Below are positions 6,918 to 11,149 of a stretch of 11,258 nt of DNA, in pieces. The notes below the pieces were generated by a model. That model did not search any database. It was given only the letters and a program-made list of their open reading frames with translations, and was not told the DNA's origin. This DNA is from Baffinella frigidus (lineage: Eukaryota; Cryptophyceae; Cryptomonadales; Baffinellaceae): positions 400,293 through 411,550 of the forward strand of contig MU646584.1 of NCBI GenBank assembly GCA_026770585.1. Direction: 5' to 3'. The translations under genes were made by a program, and so were the position numbers. The stretch's first letter is position 1. Every line of letters starts with the position of its first letter.

Positions 6918-9900
6918 TCTCTCTCTCTCGCTCTCTCTCTCTCACACACACGCTCTCTCACACGCACCGGGGTCCATGCGGTGCTGGGCGATGAAGTGCG
7001 CGTAGAGAGCGAGGCTGTCCGCGTGCAACGGATCCGCGTCCAGCGCTCTCCGGAACCTGCGAGAGGGTAGCCTGTCAGACTATGCTCACGTTGACATTCC
7101 GGGTGTGCGGTACACATCAGTCAACTTCGGAGCGGGACAGCGCCCGGGCTCACTAGCCACATAGCGGACTTCCCAGGGATTTCGAGGGTAAGGGGTTAGG
7201 GTTGAGGGTTAAGGGGTTAGGCTGTCCGCGTGCAACGGATCCGCGTCCAGCGCTCTCCGAAACCAGCGAGAGGGTAGCCGTTCCGTGACCTTGTCCGTAG
7301 GACCCCCCCTATGCCCCTACGGGTTGCCTATTGTAGGATCCTAGGTCTTATTGCTTAGGGGTTATTCAAAATCCCTTCGAAGTTCGCTGTGCGGTTCGGG
7401 ATTAGGGAACGGGTCCATGTTTAGGGTTTAGGGTTTAGGGTTTAGGGTTTAGGGTTTAGGGTTTAGGGTTTAGGGTTTAGGGTTTAGGGTTTAGGAATTA
7501 AGGTTGAGGGTTTAGGGTTTAGGGTTTAGGGTTTAGGGTATGGGGTTTAGGGTTTAGCGCTCTTCAAAATCTGCGAGCACACGTGTCCTCAGAGTTCAGG
7601 GTTCAAGGTTCAGGGTTTAGACCCGCGTTTAGGGTGTAGGGTTCAGGGTGTAGGGTGTAGGGTGTAGGGTGTAGGGTGTAGGGTTTTAGGGTTGAGGGTT
7701 GGGGGTTTGGGGTCTGGGGTGGAGGGGTTGGGTTGTCCGCGTGGAACGGATCCGCGTCCAACGCTCTTCGAAACCTGCAGGAGGGGTTAGGGTTTAGGGT
7801 GTAGGGTATTTTGGAGTTTCGGGTTTCGGGTTTCGGGTTTCGGGTTCCGGGTTTCGAATTACGAGTTTCGGGTTTCGGGATTCGGGATTCGGGGGCCAGG
7901 GTTTGGGGCGTGGGGTGTGGGGCCACACAGCGGGCTACAAGGGGATTTTCGGCCCAAATCGGGCCACTTTTCCGTTACTTTATCCGTAGGAAACCCCCCT
8001 ATGCCCCTACGGATTGCCTACCGTAGGGTCGTAGGTCTTGTCATCTAAGGGTTATTCAGAAATCCCCTCAAAGTCTGCTGTGGGGTTACGCGAAAGGATC
8101 TCCTGAACCAGTAACCGGCGCCCGAGAGATCTTCTGAACCCGAAACCCGAAACCTGGTGCGCAGGTGGACATTCAAGCGGATTCGGGATTCGGGGTTTCG
8201 GGGTTCTTATCTCAAATAAACACTAGAAGTCGTTTCCCTAAAGTCCATTTCCCTACAAAATCCGTCAACTTATTATTTACTCTACGCATAGGTTGACGGA
8301 TCTGCAGGGGAGTTGACTTTAGGAAAACGACTTCTGGGAGTGTTTATTTGAGACAAGTTTGGGGTTACGCGCGATCGGTGCGTGCACCACTCAAGGCTAG
8401 AAATGTGACCATTTTAAAAGTTTGAATTTTACAAGTCCTTTACAAGTGAAAAAAAAAAGAGGGGTGTAGTAATTTTGGTACAATATTAGCGTTTGGTTAC
8501 GACCCCGCTCGAATTCGAGCGGGGATGAGACCAAACCTGCCCGTGACTGGTACAAAATTTAACAATCCCACATTCAAAATACTCCCTCCTCTAGACTCGA
8601 GTGGCAGCCGGCTTGGTCATGTTACTGCCAATTTTCTTCTTTGGTCACGTTACTGACAGATTTCTGCCAGTAACGTGACCAAATGAGACTATGCGTGTGA
8701 AAATTACTACACACCCACGTGTAAAGGAACCCCGGTTAAAATGCGACTGAAATAGTCACAGTTCTAGTCTCGCCGCTCGGAACCCTTCGAGGTACCGTAC
8801 TTAAGTTAATAATTGGATTATTGCCCGAGAAACACGCCACAAGCCAGCAATTTTGTCACGTCCCTCCCAAATTTTCCGGGGAGGGACGTGCCCCGTAGCC
8901 TACCGAGTGGGTGGTCAGGGTTTCGAGTTTTTCGGGTTTCGGGTTTCGGGTTTCGGGTTCCAGGGGTCATGGTTTCGGGTTTCGGGTTTCAGGGGTCGGG
9001 GTTTCGGGTTTCGGGTTTCAGGGGTCAGGGTTTCGGGTTTCGGGTTTCAGGGGTCAGGGTTTCGGGTTTCGGGTTTCGGATTTCGAGTTTCGAGTTTCGG
9101 GTTTCGGGTTTCGGGTTTCGGGTTTCAGGGTTTCGGGTTTCGGGTTTCGGGTTTCGGGTTTCGGGGTTACGCGAGCTCGTCACAGTTCTAGCCTTGAGTC
9201 ACAGTTCTAGCCACAGTTGTAGCCTTGAGGGTTTCGGGTTTCTGGTTTCGGGTTTCGGGTTTCGGGTTTCGGGGGTACGCGCGCTCGGCGCCCGGGAGGT
9301 CGCCGTGCAGCCGGGCGAGAATGTCCGCCTGCAGACATCCGAAACACGAGTGACGCTTCAGCGCCTTCCAACCCACACAGCGGGCTTCCAAGACATTTTC
9401 GCCCCAAATCGGAGATTTGCACTGAGTGAGGCACCGCGGTGGAACCCCCTCCAACCCTCTGCCCTGCCCTGAGTGTTCGCCTGAGGGTTTCGGTTGTTTT
9501 AAGGCGGGTTTTGAGTTCAAATTCATCCGAAAACAACCTATTTTTAAAAGCGGCTTTACAAACGGACCCTGCAGGGGCGCAATCGGCGCCCGGAAGATGG
9601 TTTTGGCGGGCAGAAAAGGGGGTACATAGGTCTGAGGGTTGGTACCCGGGAGATCGCCGTGCAGCCGCGCGTGAGGGCTTGGGGTTCTCAGGTTTGGGGT
9701 TTAGGGTTTAGGGTTTGGGGTTTCGGTTCTCGGATTTGGAGGTTTCGGGTTTCGGGTTTCGGGTTCAGGGGGGACGACCCAGCATGGCAAAATGCCGGGA
9801 TTTTGTGTCCCTACACTAATAGGGTAACGGACTGGAAACCGGGTAGTTAGGCCTGCGGTATTAATTACGGTAGGCCGTAGGGGCCTAGGGGGGCTCCTAC

Positions 9901-10754
9901 GAGAAACCCGGGCCTAGCAGCCCTACGGCCTACCATAAGCCTAACTACCCGGCTTTCTGGCCGTTATCCTATGAACACCTTTTGCCCGCGCGGGCGAGCT
10001 TCTGGCTTCGGGTTTCGTTTTCGGGTTTCGGGCGTGTGAACCTTACAAGGTTCACGCCTTGGGGTTCAGCGCGGGCGAGGCAGGACCTGGCACGAGAGAA
10101 GTTTCGGGTTTCGGGTGTGGGTCTCGTACCACCCCGGAATCCGGGGTCAACGAAACCCTCGTAGCCCACAGTGTAGACTGGTACGTTTCGGCCATGGGTC
10201 TCGACCTGGCACGACAAGATCCCAGGGTGCGCGGGCGAGCGATGCATCACGCTTATCTCAGAAAACGAGTTCTAAAACTCGTTTTCTTAAGTCAATTCCT
10301 TTACAATTTTGTCAATTTATGCGGAGACTAAAGAATAAGTTGACGAATTTGTAGGGGAATTGACTTAAGAAAACGAGTTTTAGAACTCGTTTTCTGAGAT
10401 AAACGCGGCAGACACACTTCAGAGTCCCAACGCGAAGGTTCGGGCGGAATCCACCACACCGTGCCGCCTAAAACAGCAGTCGAAACCCGCGCCACTGCCG
10501 TTTCGGGTTTCGGGTGTGGGTCTCGACCTGGCACGACAAGATGGCCTGAGAAAGGGATCTCTCAACCCTCAACCCTAAACACTGTACCCTGGACCCTGAA
10601 CAACGAACGCTGCAACCTTAGGGGTTGGCATGAGGGAGGACCTGGCACGACAGGATGCCGGGGTGCGCAGGCGAACGATGCATGACGCGATAGATGAGGT
10701 CGGCTGCCGCGACTGCCCGTTTCTGTTGTAGCAGCAGCTGCGCTAGCTCCACCG
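2477..10754 (-). CDS. Six-exon TPR protein gene, partial at both ends (spliced from 10642-10754, 9279-9328, 6968-7056, 5551-5677, 4816-4879, 2477-2603)
   Basis: Seen: six minus-strand segments bounded by AG acceptors and GT donors join as 113+50+89+127+64+127 = 570 nt in one open frame with no stop. The junction phases match everywhere: 0/0, 2/1 (GC+G = Ala), 1/2 (G+AG = Glu), 2/1 (CG+A = Arg), 0/0. The protein has five TPR helix-B anchors (SPAHP, DADPLH, LSDPEH, AAEPF, LDPNH) with the key Pro at residues 29, 64, 99, 133 and 168, close to the 34-residue TPR period. Helix-A/loop motifs such as RLHGDLPGAERA and LGDLPAARASLQKAL lie between them. Family knowledge: TPRs are helical protein-interaction scaffolds; the sequence gives no specific partner or enzyme activity. 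The start and stop codons are outside the window. No signal peptide or membrane segment is visible in the part present. Splicing is inferred, not measured. Confidence 0.82.
2757..2800 (-). pseudogene. Exon 6 5' copy in unit 2
   Basis: Minus strand cgaaatgag|GTGCTCGGAG reads VLGDLLAARACLQKAL, then AT-rich sequence. Acceptor AG kept, no donor. Confidence 0.78.
2977..3020 (-). pseudogene. Exon 6 5' copy in unit 3
   Basis: Minus strand cgccccag|GTGCTCGGAG reads VLGDLPVARASLQKAT, then leaves the exon sequence. Acceptor kept, no donor. Confidence 0.78.
3202..3241 (-). pseudogene. Exon 6 5' copy in unit 4, frameshifted
   Basis: Minus strand cgaaatcag|GTGCTCGGAG reads VLGDLLAA, then a 4-bp deletion shifts the frame. 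The acceptor is identical to that of exon 6. Confidence 0.75.
3308..3459. mobile_element. CCACCAACCCTCAC-family inverted-repeat element
   Basis: The left end CCGCCAATCCTCACGG and right end TTGTGAGGGTTGGTGG are inverted; inner arms GGGGCAAATCGACGAT and ATCGTCGATTTGCCCC; the centre is a perfect palindrome at 3377-3403 (13-bp arms, GTTGAAGCCGGA). TA flanks both ends (3306-3307, 3460-3461), consistent with a TA target site. It interrupts unit 4 of the exon 6 tandem array. Confidence 0.8.
3568..3696. mobile_element. Inverted-repeat element with inner hairpin
   Basis: The ends CCACCCTGGAGGAAAC and GTTGCCTCCAGGGTGG match as inverted repeats at 15 of 16 positions. Inside, CTTAAGCCAACTCCCATGC pairs with the arm ending GGGAGATTGACTTAAG around CCCGGAATCCGGG. 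It shares the CTTAAGTCAAYTCCC motif with the foldback at 10251-10406. Confidence 0.75.
3722..3746 (-). pseudogene. Degenerate exon 6 5'-part copy
   Basis: Minus strand reads LARASLELCLAA, resembling PAARASLQKAL of exon 6. The acceptor region is replaced by the 20-bp tandem array. Weak on its own. Confidence 0.4.
3751..3830 (+). repeat. Tandem repeat, 4 x 20 bp
   Basis: Four near-identical units of ATCCCTTAAGTGGCCAGGCT, contiguous without spacers. Not telomere-like; no coding signal. Confidence 0.9.
4157..4180 (-). pseudogene. Exon 5 3'-edge copy with donor
   Basis: Minus strand CCAACTTCTCAAGTGGGAG|gtgct resembles the exon 5 end. It lies at the edge of the flipped telomere-like block. Confidence 0.55.
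4257..4275 (-). pseudogene. Exon 5 3'-edge copy with donor
   Basis: Minus strand CCAACTTTCAGTGGGAG|gtgcg resembles the exon 5 end TTCCAGTGGGAG|gtgtg. Confidence 0.55.
4392..4416 (-). pseudogene. Exon 5 3'-edge copy, donor mutated
   Basis: Minus strand CTCCAGCTTCCAGTGGGAG|atgct matches the exon 5 end, but the donor GT is AT. Confidence 0.6.
4639..4797 (-). mobile_element. CCACAC-family MITE, complete copy, opposite orientation
   Basis: 159 bp. Ends CCACACATCAGACTTTGAAG and (right, reverse complement) CCACACAGAACTACGCAGCG. The body is the reverse complement of 7923-8083 at high identity (GCCTACCGTAGGGTCCTAGG against GCCTACCGTAGGGTCGTAGG). Confidence 0.8.
4816..4879 (-). CDS. TPR gene, exon 5
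   Basis: 64 bp on the minus strand: one base completing Arg, then AVAAEPFRAAHHSNFASFQW and a final E. With exon 4 it reads FYERAVAAEP, the helix-B end and Pro of a TPR, followed by helix A of the next (HHSNFASFQWE). The acceptor is gaaatcag|AGCGG, with a weak pyrimidine tract; the donor TGGGAG|gtgtgc is in phase 0. Three copies of its 3' end lie downstream at 4157-4180, 4257-4275 and 4392-4416; two keep the GT donor and one has AT. It is the least obvious exon alone, but phase and TPR spacing on both sides support it. Confidence 0.75.
5055..5170 (+). repeat. Dispersed repeat A, copy 2
   Basis: GACCCCTATGTGTTCATAGG..TTAATTAGGGCCCTAA..CGGTTTGATAGTCCATTT..CCCGGATGAG matches 521-641 with a few changes. 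Non-coding in both copies. Confidence 0.8.
5200..5332. mobile_element. Inverted-repeat element
   Basis: CGAGTATTTGAGTCAAATAC GAT (5200-5222) and its perfect reverse complement (5310-5332) form 23-bp ends. Inside, GAAAATTACTACAC (5251-5264) pairs with GTGTAGTAATTTTC (5288-5301). The left arm carries about 25 extra bases. The 14-mer recurs in other elements here. Confidence 0.7.
5551..5677 (-). CDS. TPR gene, exon 4
   Basis: 127 bp on the minus strand. It starts GAQALFGRALLSDPEHGSAL, continues GGAAMLAEAAGNYSAAQSF and ends YE plus two bases of an Arg codon. It holds helix B of one TPR, a full helix A, and the start of the next helix B (AAGNYSAAQSFYER). The acceptor is tgctctgcag|AGGGGG and the donor TACGAACG|gtgccg, in phase with exons 3 and 5. 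Five truncated copies of its 5' part, each with an AG acceptor, lie upstream between 5861 and 6570. The region just after the donor is duplicated at about 5398-5449. Confidence 0.83.
5861..5941 (-). pseudogene. Truncated exon 4 copy 2 (5' half)
   Basis: Minus strand gctctgcag|AGGGGGCACAGG reads GAQALFARALLSDPEHAS, then THGGAAMVAG before diverging. It is the longest partial copy; its 3' half and donor are missing. Confidence 0.75.
6018..6067 (-). pseudogene. Truncated exon 4 copy 3 (5' part)
   Basis: Minus strand gaacaccag|AGGGGGCACAGG reads GAQALFSRALLSD. Its upstream sequence differs from the other copies, but AG is kept. It is followed by a short CGCCTGAGCGCC direct repeat at 5988-6025. 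Confidence 0.7.
6110..6166 (-). pseudogene. Truncated exon 4 copy 4 (5' part)
   Basis: Minus strand cctttgcag|AGGGGGCACAGG reads GAQAPFAQALLSDP, then repeat. It shares a long upstream intron segment, including a poly-A tract, with copy 6. Confidence 0.72.
6250..6296 (-). pseudogene. Truncated exon 4 copy 5 (5' part)
   Basis: Minus strand cctttgcag|AGGGGGTGCAGG reads GVQALLSRAFFSGPEP, degenerate, then telomere-like repeat. Confidence 0.7.
6431..6545. repeat. AT-rich tract flanked by a 17-bp direct repeat
   Basis: AATTCCATTCGAGAATA occurs at about 6450 and again at about 6540. Between them lies ATTATG/TATTTATA-rich sequence with TATGTACAATTATAT-like motifs. The second copy fuses to an exon 4 acceptor copy. 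Confidence 0.55.
6550..6570 (-). pseudogene. Truncated exon 4 copy 6 (5' edge)
   Basis: Minus strand tatcctttgcag|AGGGGGCGCAGG reads GAQALFS, then the AT-rich tract. Upstream intron (CCTGAGTCTCTGTATCC) matches that of copy 4. Confidence 0.7.
6715..6850. repeat. ATCC/ATCT tetranucleotide microsatellite
   Basis: Imperfect (ATCC)n with ATCT and ACCG variants. Reading frames through it (IHPSIHP and similar) are artefacts. Confidence 0.9.
6860..6967. repeat. (CT)n/(CA)n microsatellite
   Basis: Nearly pure CT dinucleotides with CA interruptions, directly next to the exon 3 donor. In gene sense it is (GA)n/(GT)n. A homopurine mirror-repeat tract of this kind could form a triplex (inference). Confidence 0.9.
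6968..7056 (-). CDS. TPR gene, exon 3
   Basis: 89 bp on the minus strand encoding FRRALDADPLHADSL, then ALYAHFIAQHRMDP. It supplies helix B of one TPR and helix A of the next; joined to exon 2 it reads GAERAFRRALDADP. The acceptor is ccctctcgcag|G and the donor CCCCG|gtgcgtgtg, a good donor. One base at the 5' end and one at the 3' end complete split codons. The donor runs at once into a (GT)/(GA) microsatellite. Three truncated 5' copies lie upstream at 7219-7263, 7556-7570 and 7731-7774, all inside telomere-like repeats. Confidence 0.82.
7219..7263 (-). pseudogene. Truncated copy of exon 3, 5' part, acceptor lost
   Basis: Minus strand ctctcgctg|GTTTCGGAG reads FRRALDADPLHADS. The acceptor AG is TG here, whereas the intact exon has ctctcgcag. 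It ends in TTAGGG-like repeat. Confidence 0.75.
7279..7393 (+). mobile_element. CCACAC-family MITE, left end missing
   Basis: From CGTTCCGTGACCTTGTCCGT through CCCTATGCCCCTACGGG to the right end CGAAGTTCGCTGTGCGG it matches 7970-8083. The left ~47 bp are absent: it joins directly to the exon 3 copy that ends at 7263. Confidence 0.7.
7420..7558 (+). repeat. Interstitial TTTAGGG telomere-type array
   Basis: About ten perfect TTTAGGG heptamers at 7420-7495, then a short broken stretch and several more to about 7556. It is the purest telomere-type tract in the window. G-rich on the + strand, so C-rich in the sense of the TPR gene. Confidence 0.9.
7556..7570 (-). pseudogene. Short exon 3 5'-edge copy
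   Basis: Minus strand ctcgcag|ATTTTGAAGAGCGCT resembles the exon 3 acceptor and first codons, then joins TTTAGGG repeat directly. Very short. Confidence 0.45.
7731..7774 (-). pseudogene. Truncated copy of exon 3, 5' part
   Basis: Minus strand cctcctgcag|GTTTCGAAG reads FRRALDADPFHAD, then breaks into repeat. The acceptor is intact. The upstream tract is CCCTAAA-like minisatellite. Confidence 0.75.
7923..8083 (+). mobile_element. CCACAC-family MITE, complete copy
   Basis: 161 bp with terminal inverted repeats: CCACACAGCGGGCTACAAGG at the left, and a right end AATCCCCTCAAAGTCTGCTG TGG that is its imperfect reverse complement. The centre carries a CCGTAGG..CCTACGG hairpin. Highly similar to the reverse complement of 4639-4797 (159 bp). 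It sits in G-rich repeat, so target-site duplication cannot be read. Confidence 0.8.
8210..8353. mobile_element. Foldback element (about 62-bp arms)
   Basis: TCTCAAATAAACACT..GTCGTTTCCCTAAAGTC..TCCGTCAACTTA pairs with the right arm ending GTGTTTATTTGAGA. Loop TATTATTTACTCTACGCATA. Same family as 10251-10406 by inner arm and loop sequence; the outer arms differ. Confidence 0.8.
8390..8772. mobile_element. Nested inverted-repeat element, about 380 bp
   Basis: The outer ends CTCAAGGCTAGAAATGTGAC (8390-) and GTCACAGTTCTAGTCT (8755-8770) are inverted. Inward, CCTTTACAAGTG and GTGTAGTAATTTT (8464-8476) pair with CACGTGTAAAGG and GAAAATTACTACAC (8699-8712). Inside lie two further hairpins: 8491-8536 (centre CCCCGCTCGAATTCGAGCGG, continuing GG) and 8640-8683 (16-bp perfect arms TTTGGTCACGTTACTG). 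No coding capacity. Confidence 0.75.
8920..9275 (+). repeat. TTTCGGG minisatellite array
   Basis: Mostly perfect and near-perfect TTTCGGG heptamers, a one-base variant of the TTTAGGG telomere repeat, with TTTCAGGGGTCA variants. Broken at 9170-9229 by an exon 2 donor-like edge (TTACGCGAGCTCG) and by solo ends of the 8390-8772 element. Long open frames here (GFGFRVSGF-type) are artefacts of the repeat. Confidence 0.85.
9178..9229 (+). mobile_element. Solo terminal repeats of the 8390-8772 element family
   Basis: GTCACAGTTCTAGCCTTGAG occurs, then again in part, then GCCACAGTTGTAGCCTTGAG. Its reverse complement matches the left end of the element at 8390 (CTCAAGGCTAGAAATGTGAC). No element body is present. 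Confidence 0.6.
9279..9328 (-). CDS. TPR gene, exon 2
   Basis: 50 bp on the minus strand encoding ADILARLHGDLPGAER plus two bases of an Ala codon. This is the helix-A/turn section of a TPR (the GD.PGAE motif is typical of the A-to-B turn). The acceptor is gtctgcag|GCGGAC, phase 0, matching exon 1. The donor is GAGCGCGC|gtaccc, phase 2, matching exon 3. The donor opens directly into a TTTCGGG-type (CCCGAAA in gene sense) array, so the intron starts as minisatellite. Degenerate copies of the core and of the donor edge occur around 9644-9672, 9168-9180, 8361-8380 and 8084-8142. Confidence 0.78.
9373..9417 (+). mobile_element. Partial CCACAC-family MITE (left end only)
   Basis: CCACACAGCGGGCTTCCAAG, then ATTTTCGCCCCAAATCGG, matches the first 45 bp of the element at 7923-8083. 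No matching right end follows, so it is a truncated copy. Confidence 0.6.
9492..9538. repeat. Short inverted repeat
   Basis: GGTTGTTTT (9492-9500) and AAAACAACC (9530-9538) are perfect 9-bp arms around a 29-bp loop. No further assignment. Confidence 0.4.
9644..9672 (-). pseudogene. Exon 2-like shard
   Basis: Minus strand reads ARLHGDLPG, then an altered 3' side (gtaccaacc in place of the GAGCGCGC|gtaccc end). It shares about 25 bp with exon 2. Confidence 0.6.
9819..9972. repeat. Long inverted repeat / hairpin element
   Basis: The left arm (from AATAGGGTAACGG through CCGGGTAGTTAGGC) and the right arm ending CCGTTATCCTAT are reverse complements over about 65 bp, apart from an 8-bp insertion (TTAATTAC) in the left arm. 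Inner motifs (GGTAGGCCGTAGGG) resemble the centre of the CCACAC MITE family (GCCTACCGTAGGG). Confidence 0.7.
10087..10097 (-). pseudogene. Short copy of exon 1 3' edge with donor
   Basis: Minus strand TCTCGTGCCAG|gtcctgcc resembles the exon 1 end and its first intron bases (gtcctccc). Short, so less certain alone; the series of three supports it. Confidence 0.5.
10118..10203. mobile_element. Small insertion with 9-bp flanking direct repeats
   Basis: TGGGTCTCG occurs at 10118-10126 and again at 10195-10203. The insert contains the palindrome CCCCGGAATCCGGGG and an end like the CCACAC MITE family (AGCCCACAGTGTAG). The repeat equals the first bases of the intron after an exon 1 donor copy, so it may be a target-site duplication or an intron-internal duplication. 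Confidence 0.45.
10206..10251 (-). pseudogene. Copy of exon 1 3' half with donor, split by a foldback element
   Basis: Minus strand reads MHRSPAHPGILSCQ|gt, nearly identical to exon 1. Upstream of the Met the match stops where the foldback 10251-10406 begins, so the element appears to have inserted in, or captured, this copy. Confidence 0.75.
10251..10406. mobile_element. Foldback element (about 70-bp arms)
   Basis: The left arm (10251-10319) and right arm (10336-10406) are near-perfect reverse complements, each with an inner palindrome (AAAACGAGTT..AACTCGTTTT). Loop and inner arm (TTGTCAATTTATGCGGAGAC..AATAAGTTGACGAATTTG) are the reverse complement of those in the element at 8210-8353, so the two are one family in opposite orientation. 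No coding capacity: non-autonomous. Confidence 0.8.
10528..10542 (-). pseudogene. Copy of exon 1 3' end with donor
   Basis: Minus strand ATCTTGTCGTGCCAG|gtcgagacc matches the exon 1 end (ATCCTGTCGTGCCAG|gtc). It is followed by CCCGAAA-type repeat, as an intron start would be. Confidence 0.65.
10642..10754 (-). CDS. TPR gene, exon 1 of those in the window
   Basis: 113 bp on the minus strand: a 2-nt completion of a split codon plus 37 codons. The protein starts VELAQLLLQQKR and ends SPAHPGILSCQ. It covers one TPR: helix A around LAQLLLQQKR, helix B around AAADLIYRVMHRSP. The acceptor is cccacacag|CGG and the donor TGCCAG|gtcctc, in phase 0. The acceptor tract comes from the C-rich minisatellite upstream. 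Three truncated copies of the 5' part lie upstream (10893-11191), and three copies of the 3' end with its donor lie downstream (10087-10542). It is the only copy with both splice sites. Confidence 0.82.
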
Positions 10755-10892
10755 CTGTGTGGGGGATTGGGGTGATGTTTCCCCGAGTGTATTTATTGGA
10801 CGCGGGCGGTACTAACTTTGGACACGCCCGTACTGAAGTCGGACGCGACACTTTTTGGATCAGGTCGTCAGTAATTGGAGGCTCGGAACGCG

Positions 10893-10957
10893 GCAGGTGA
10901 GGTCGGCTGCCGCGACTGCCCGCTTCTGTTGTTGCAGCACCTGCGCTACCTCCATCG
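10893..10957 (-). pseudogene. Truncated copy of exon 1, 5' part (copy a)
   Basis: Minus strand cccaaacag|CGATGGAGG reading MEVAQVLQQQKRAVAAADL, then leaving the exon 1 sequence. It is the longest of the three upstream copies and keeps the acceptor. Confidence 0.75.
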
Positions 10958-11006
10958 CTGTTTGGGGGTTTCGGGTTTGGGGTTTGCGGTTTGGAGTTTG
11001 GGGTTC

Positions 11007-11042
11007 GCTTCTGCTGTAGCAAAAGCTGCGCGAGCTCCACCG
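11007..11042 (-). pseudogene. Truncated copy of exon 1, 5' part (copy b)
   Basis: Minus strand gcaaacag|CGGTGGAGCTC reading VELAQLLLQQKR, then breaking straight into CCCCAAA-type repeat. Homology stops within the exon and the minisatellite starts at the breakpoint. Confidence 0.75.
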
Positions 11043-11149
11043 CTGTTTGCGGGATTGGGGTGTGGGGTTGACATGTGGGCGGTTGAGGGCGAGTTGACGT
11101 TGAAAACAGAGGGGTTTGGTGCACGGGTCATCGTTGCGTGGCGTAGCGA

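Larger units (their letters stand above)
5678..6967 (-). other. Intron 3 of the TPR gene (1290 bp)
   Basis: Between exons 3 and 4. It starts with GT/GA microsatellite (6860-6967), then ATCC-type microsatellite (6715-6850), telomere-like variants (6600-6710), an AT-rich tract (6431-6545), and five truncated exon 4 copies separated by telomere-like repeat. No independent gene seen. Confidence 0.65.
7057..9278 (-). other. Intron 2 of the TPR gene (2222 bp)
   Basis: Between exons 2 and 3. From the donor it holds a TTTCGGG array (8920-9275) broken by solo element ends, a nested inverted-repeat element (8390-8772), a foldback (8210-8353), two CCACAC-family MITEs (7923-8083 and 7279-7393), TTTAGGG blocks (7420-7558), a GGGTGTA-rich block (7620-7700), and exon 3 5' copies. 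No gene seen. Confidence 0.65.
9329..10641 (-). other. Intron 1 of the TPR gene (1313 bp)
   Basis: Between exons 1 and 2. It contains three copies of the exon 1 3' end with donor, a large foldback at 10251-10406, an insertion flanked by 9-bp direct repeats (10118-10203), a strong hairpin at 9819-9972, TTTCGGG/TTTAGGG-type stretches (9689-9765, 10007-10032, 10099-10118, 10500-10520), a partial MITE end at 9373-9417, and exon 2-like shards at 9644-9672 and about 9580-9595. No independent gene seen. Confidence 0.65.

Noticed and set aside
6689-6994. Open frames of IHPSIHP / LSLSLS type on + and RERERE on minus
   Set aside because: Microsatellite translations.
7420-7558. Chromosome-terminal telomere
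   Set aside because: The pure tract is short, internal, flanked by MITEs and exon copies, and lies inside an intron. A subtelomeric location remains possible but is not shown.
8640-8683. Bacterial-type terminator hairpin
   Set aside because: The perfect 16-bp stem has no T tract and lies in a nested transposon-like element in eukaryotic intron.
8813-9472. Longest + open frame, 219 codons, rich in GFRVSGFGF
   Set aside because: It is a direct translation of TTTCGGG heptamers; all three frames give similar low-complexity strings. The opposite strand here holds exon 2.
10618-11124. 168-codon minus-strand open frame
   Set aside because: It contains exon 1, but the rest is repeat and truncated exon copies read through without splicing. 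Only 10642-10754 is kept as coding.
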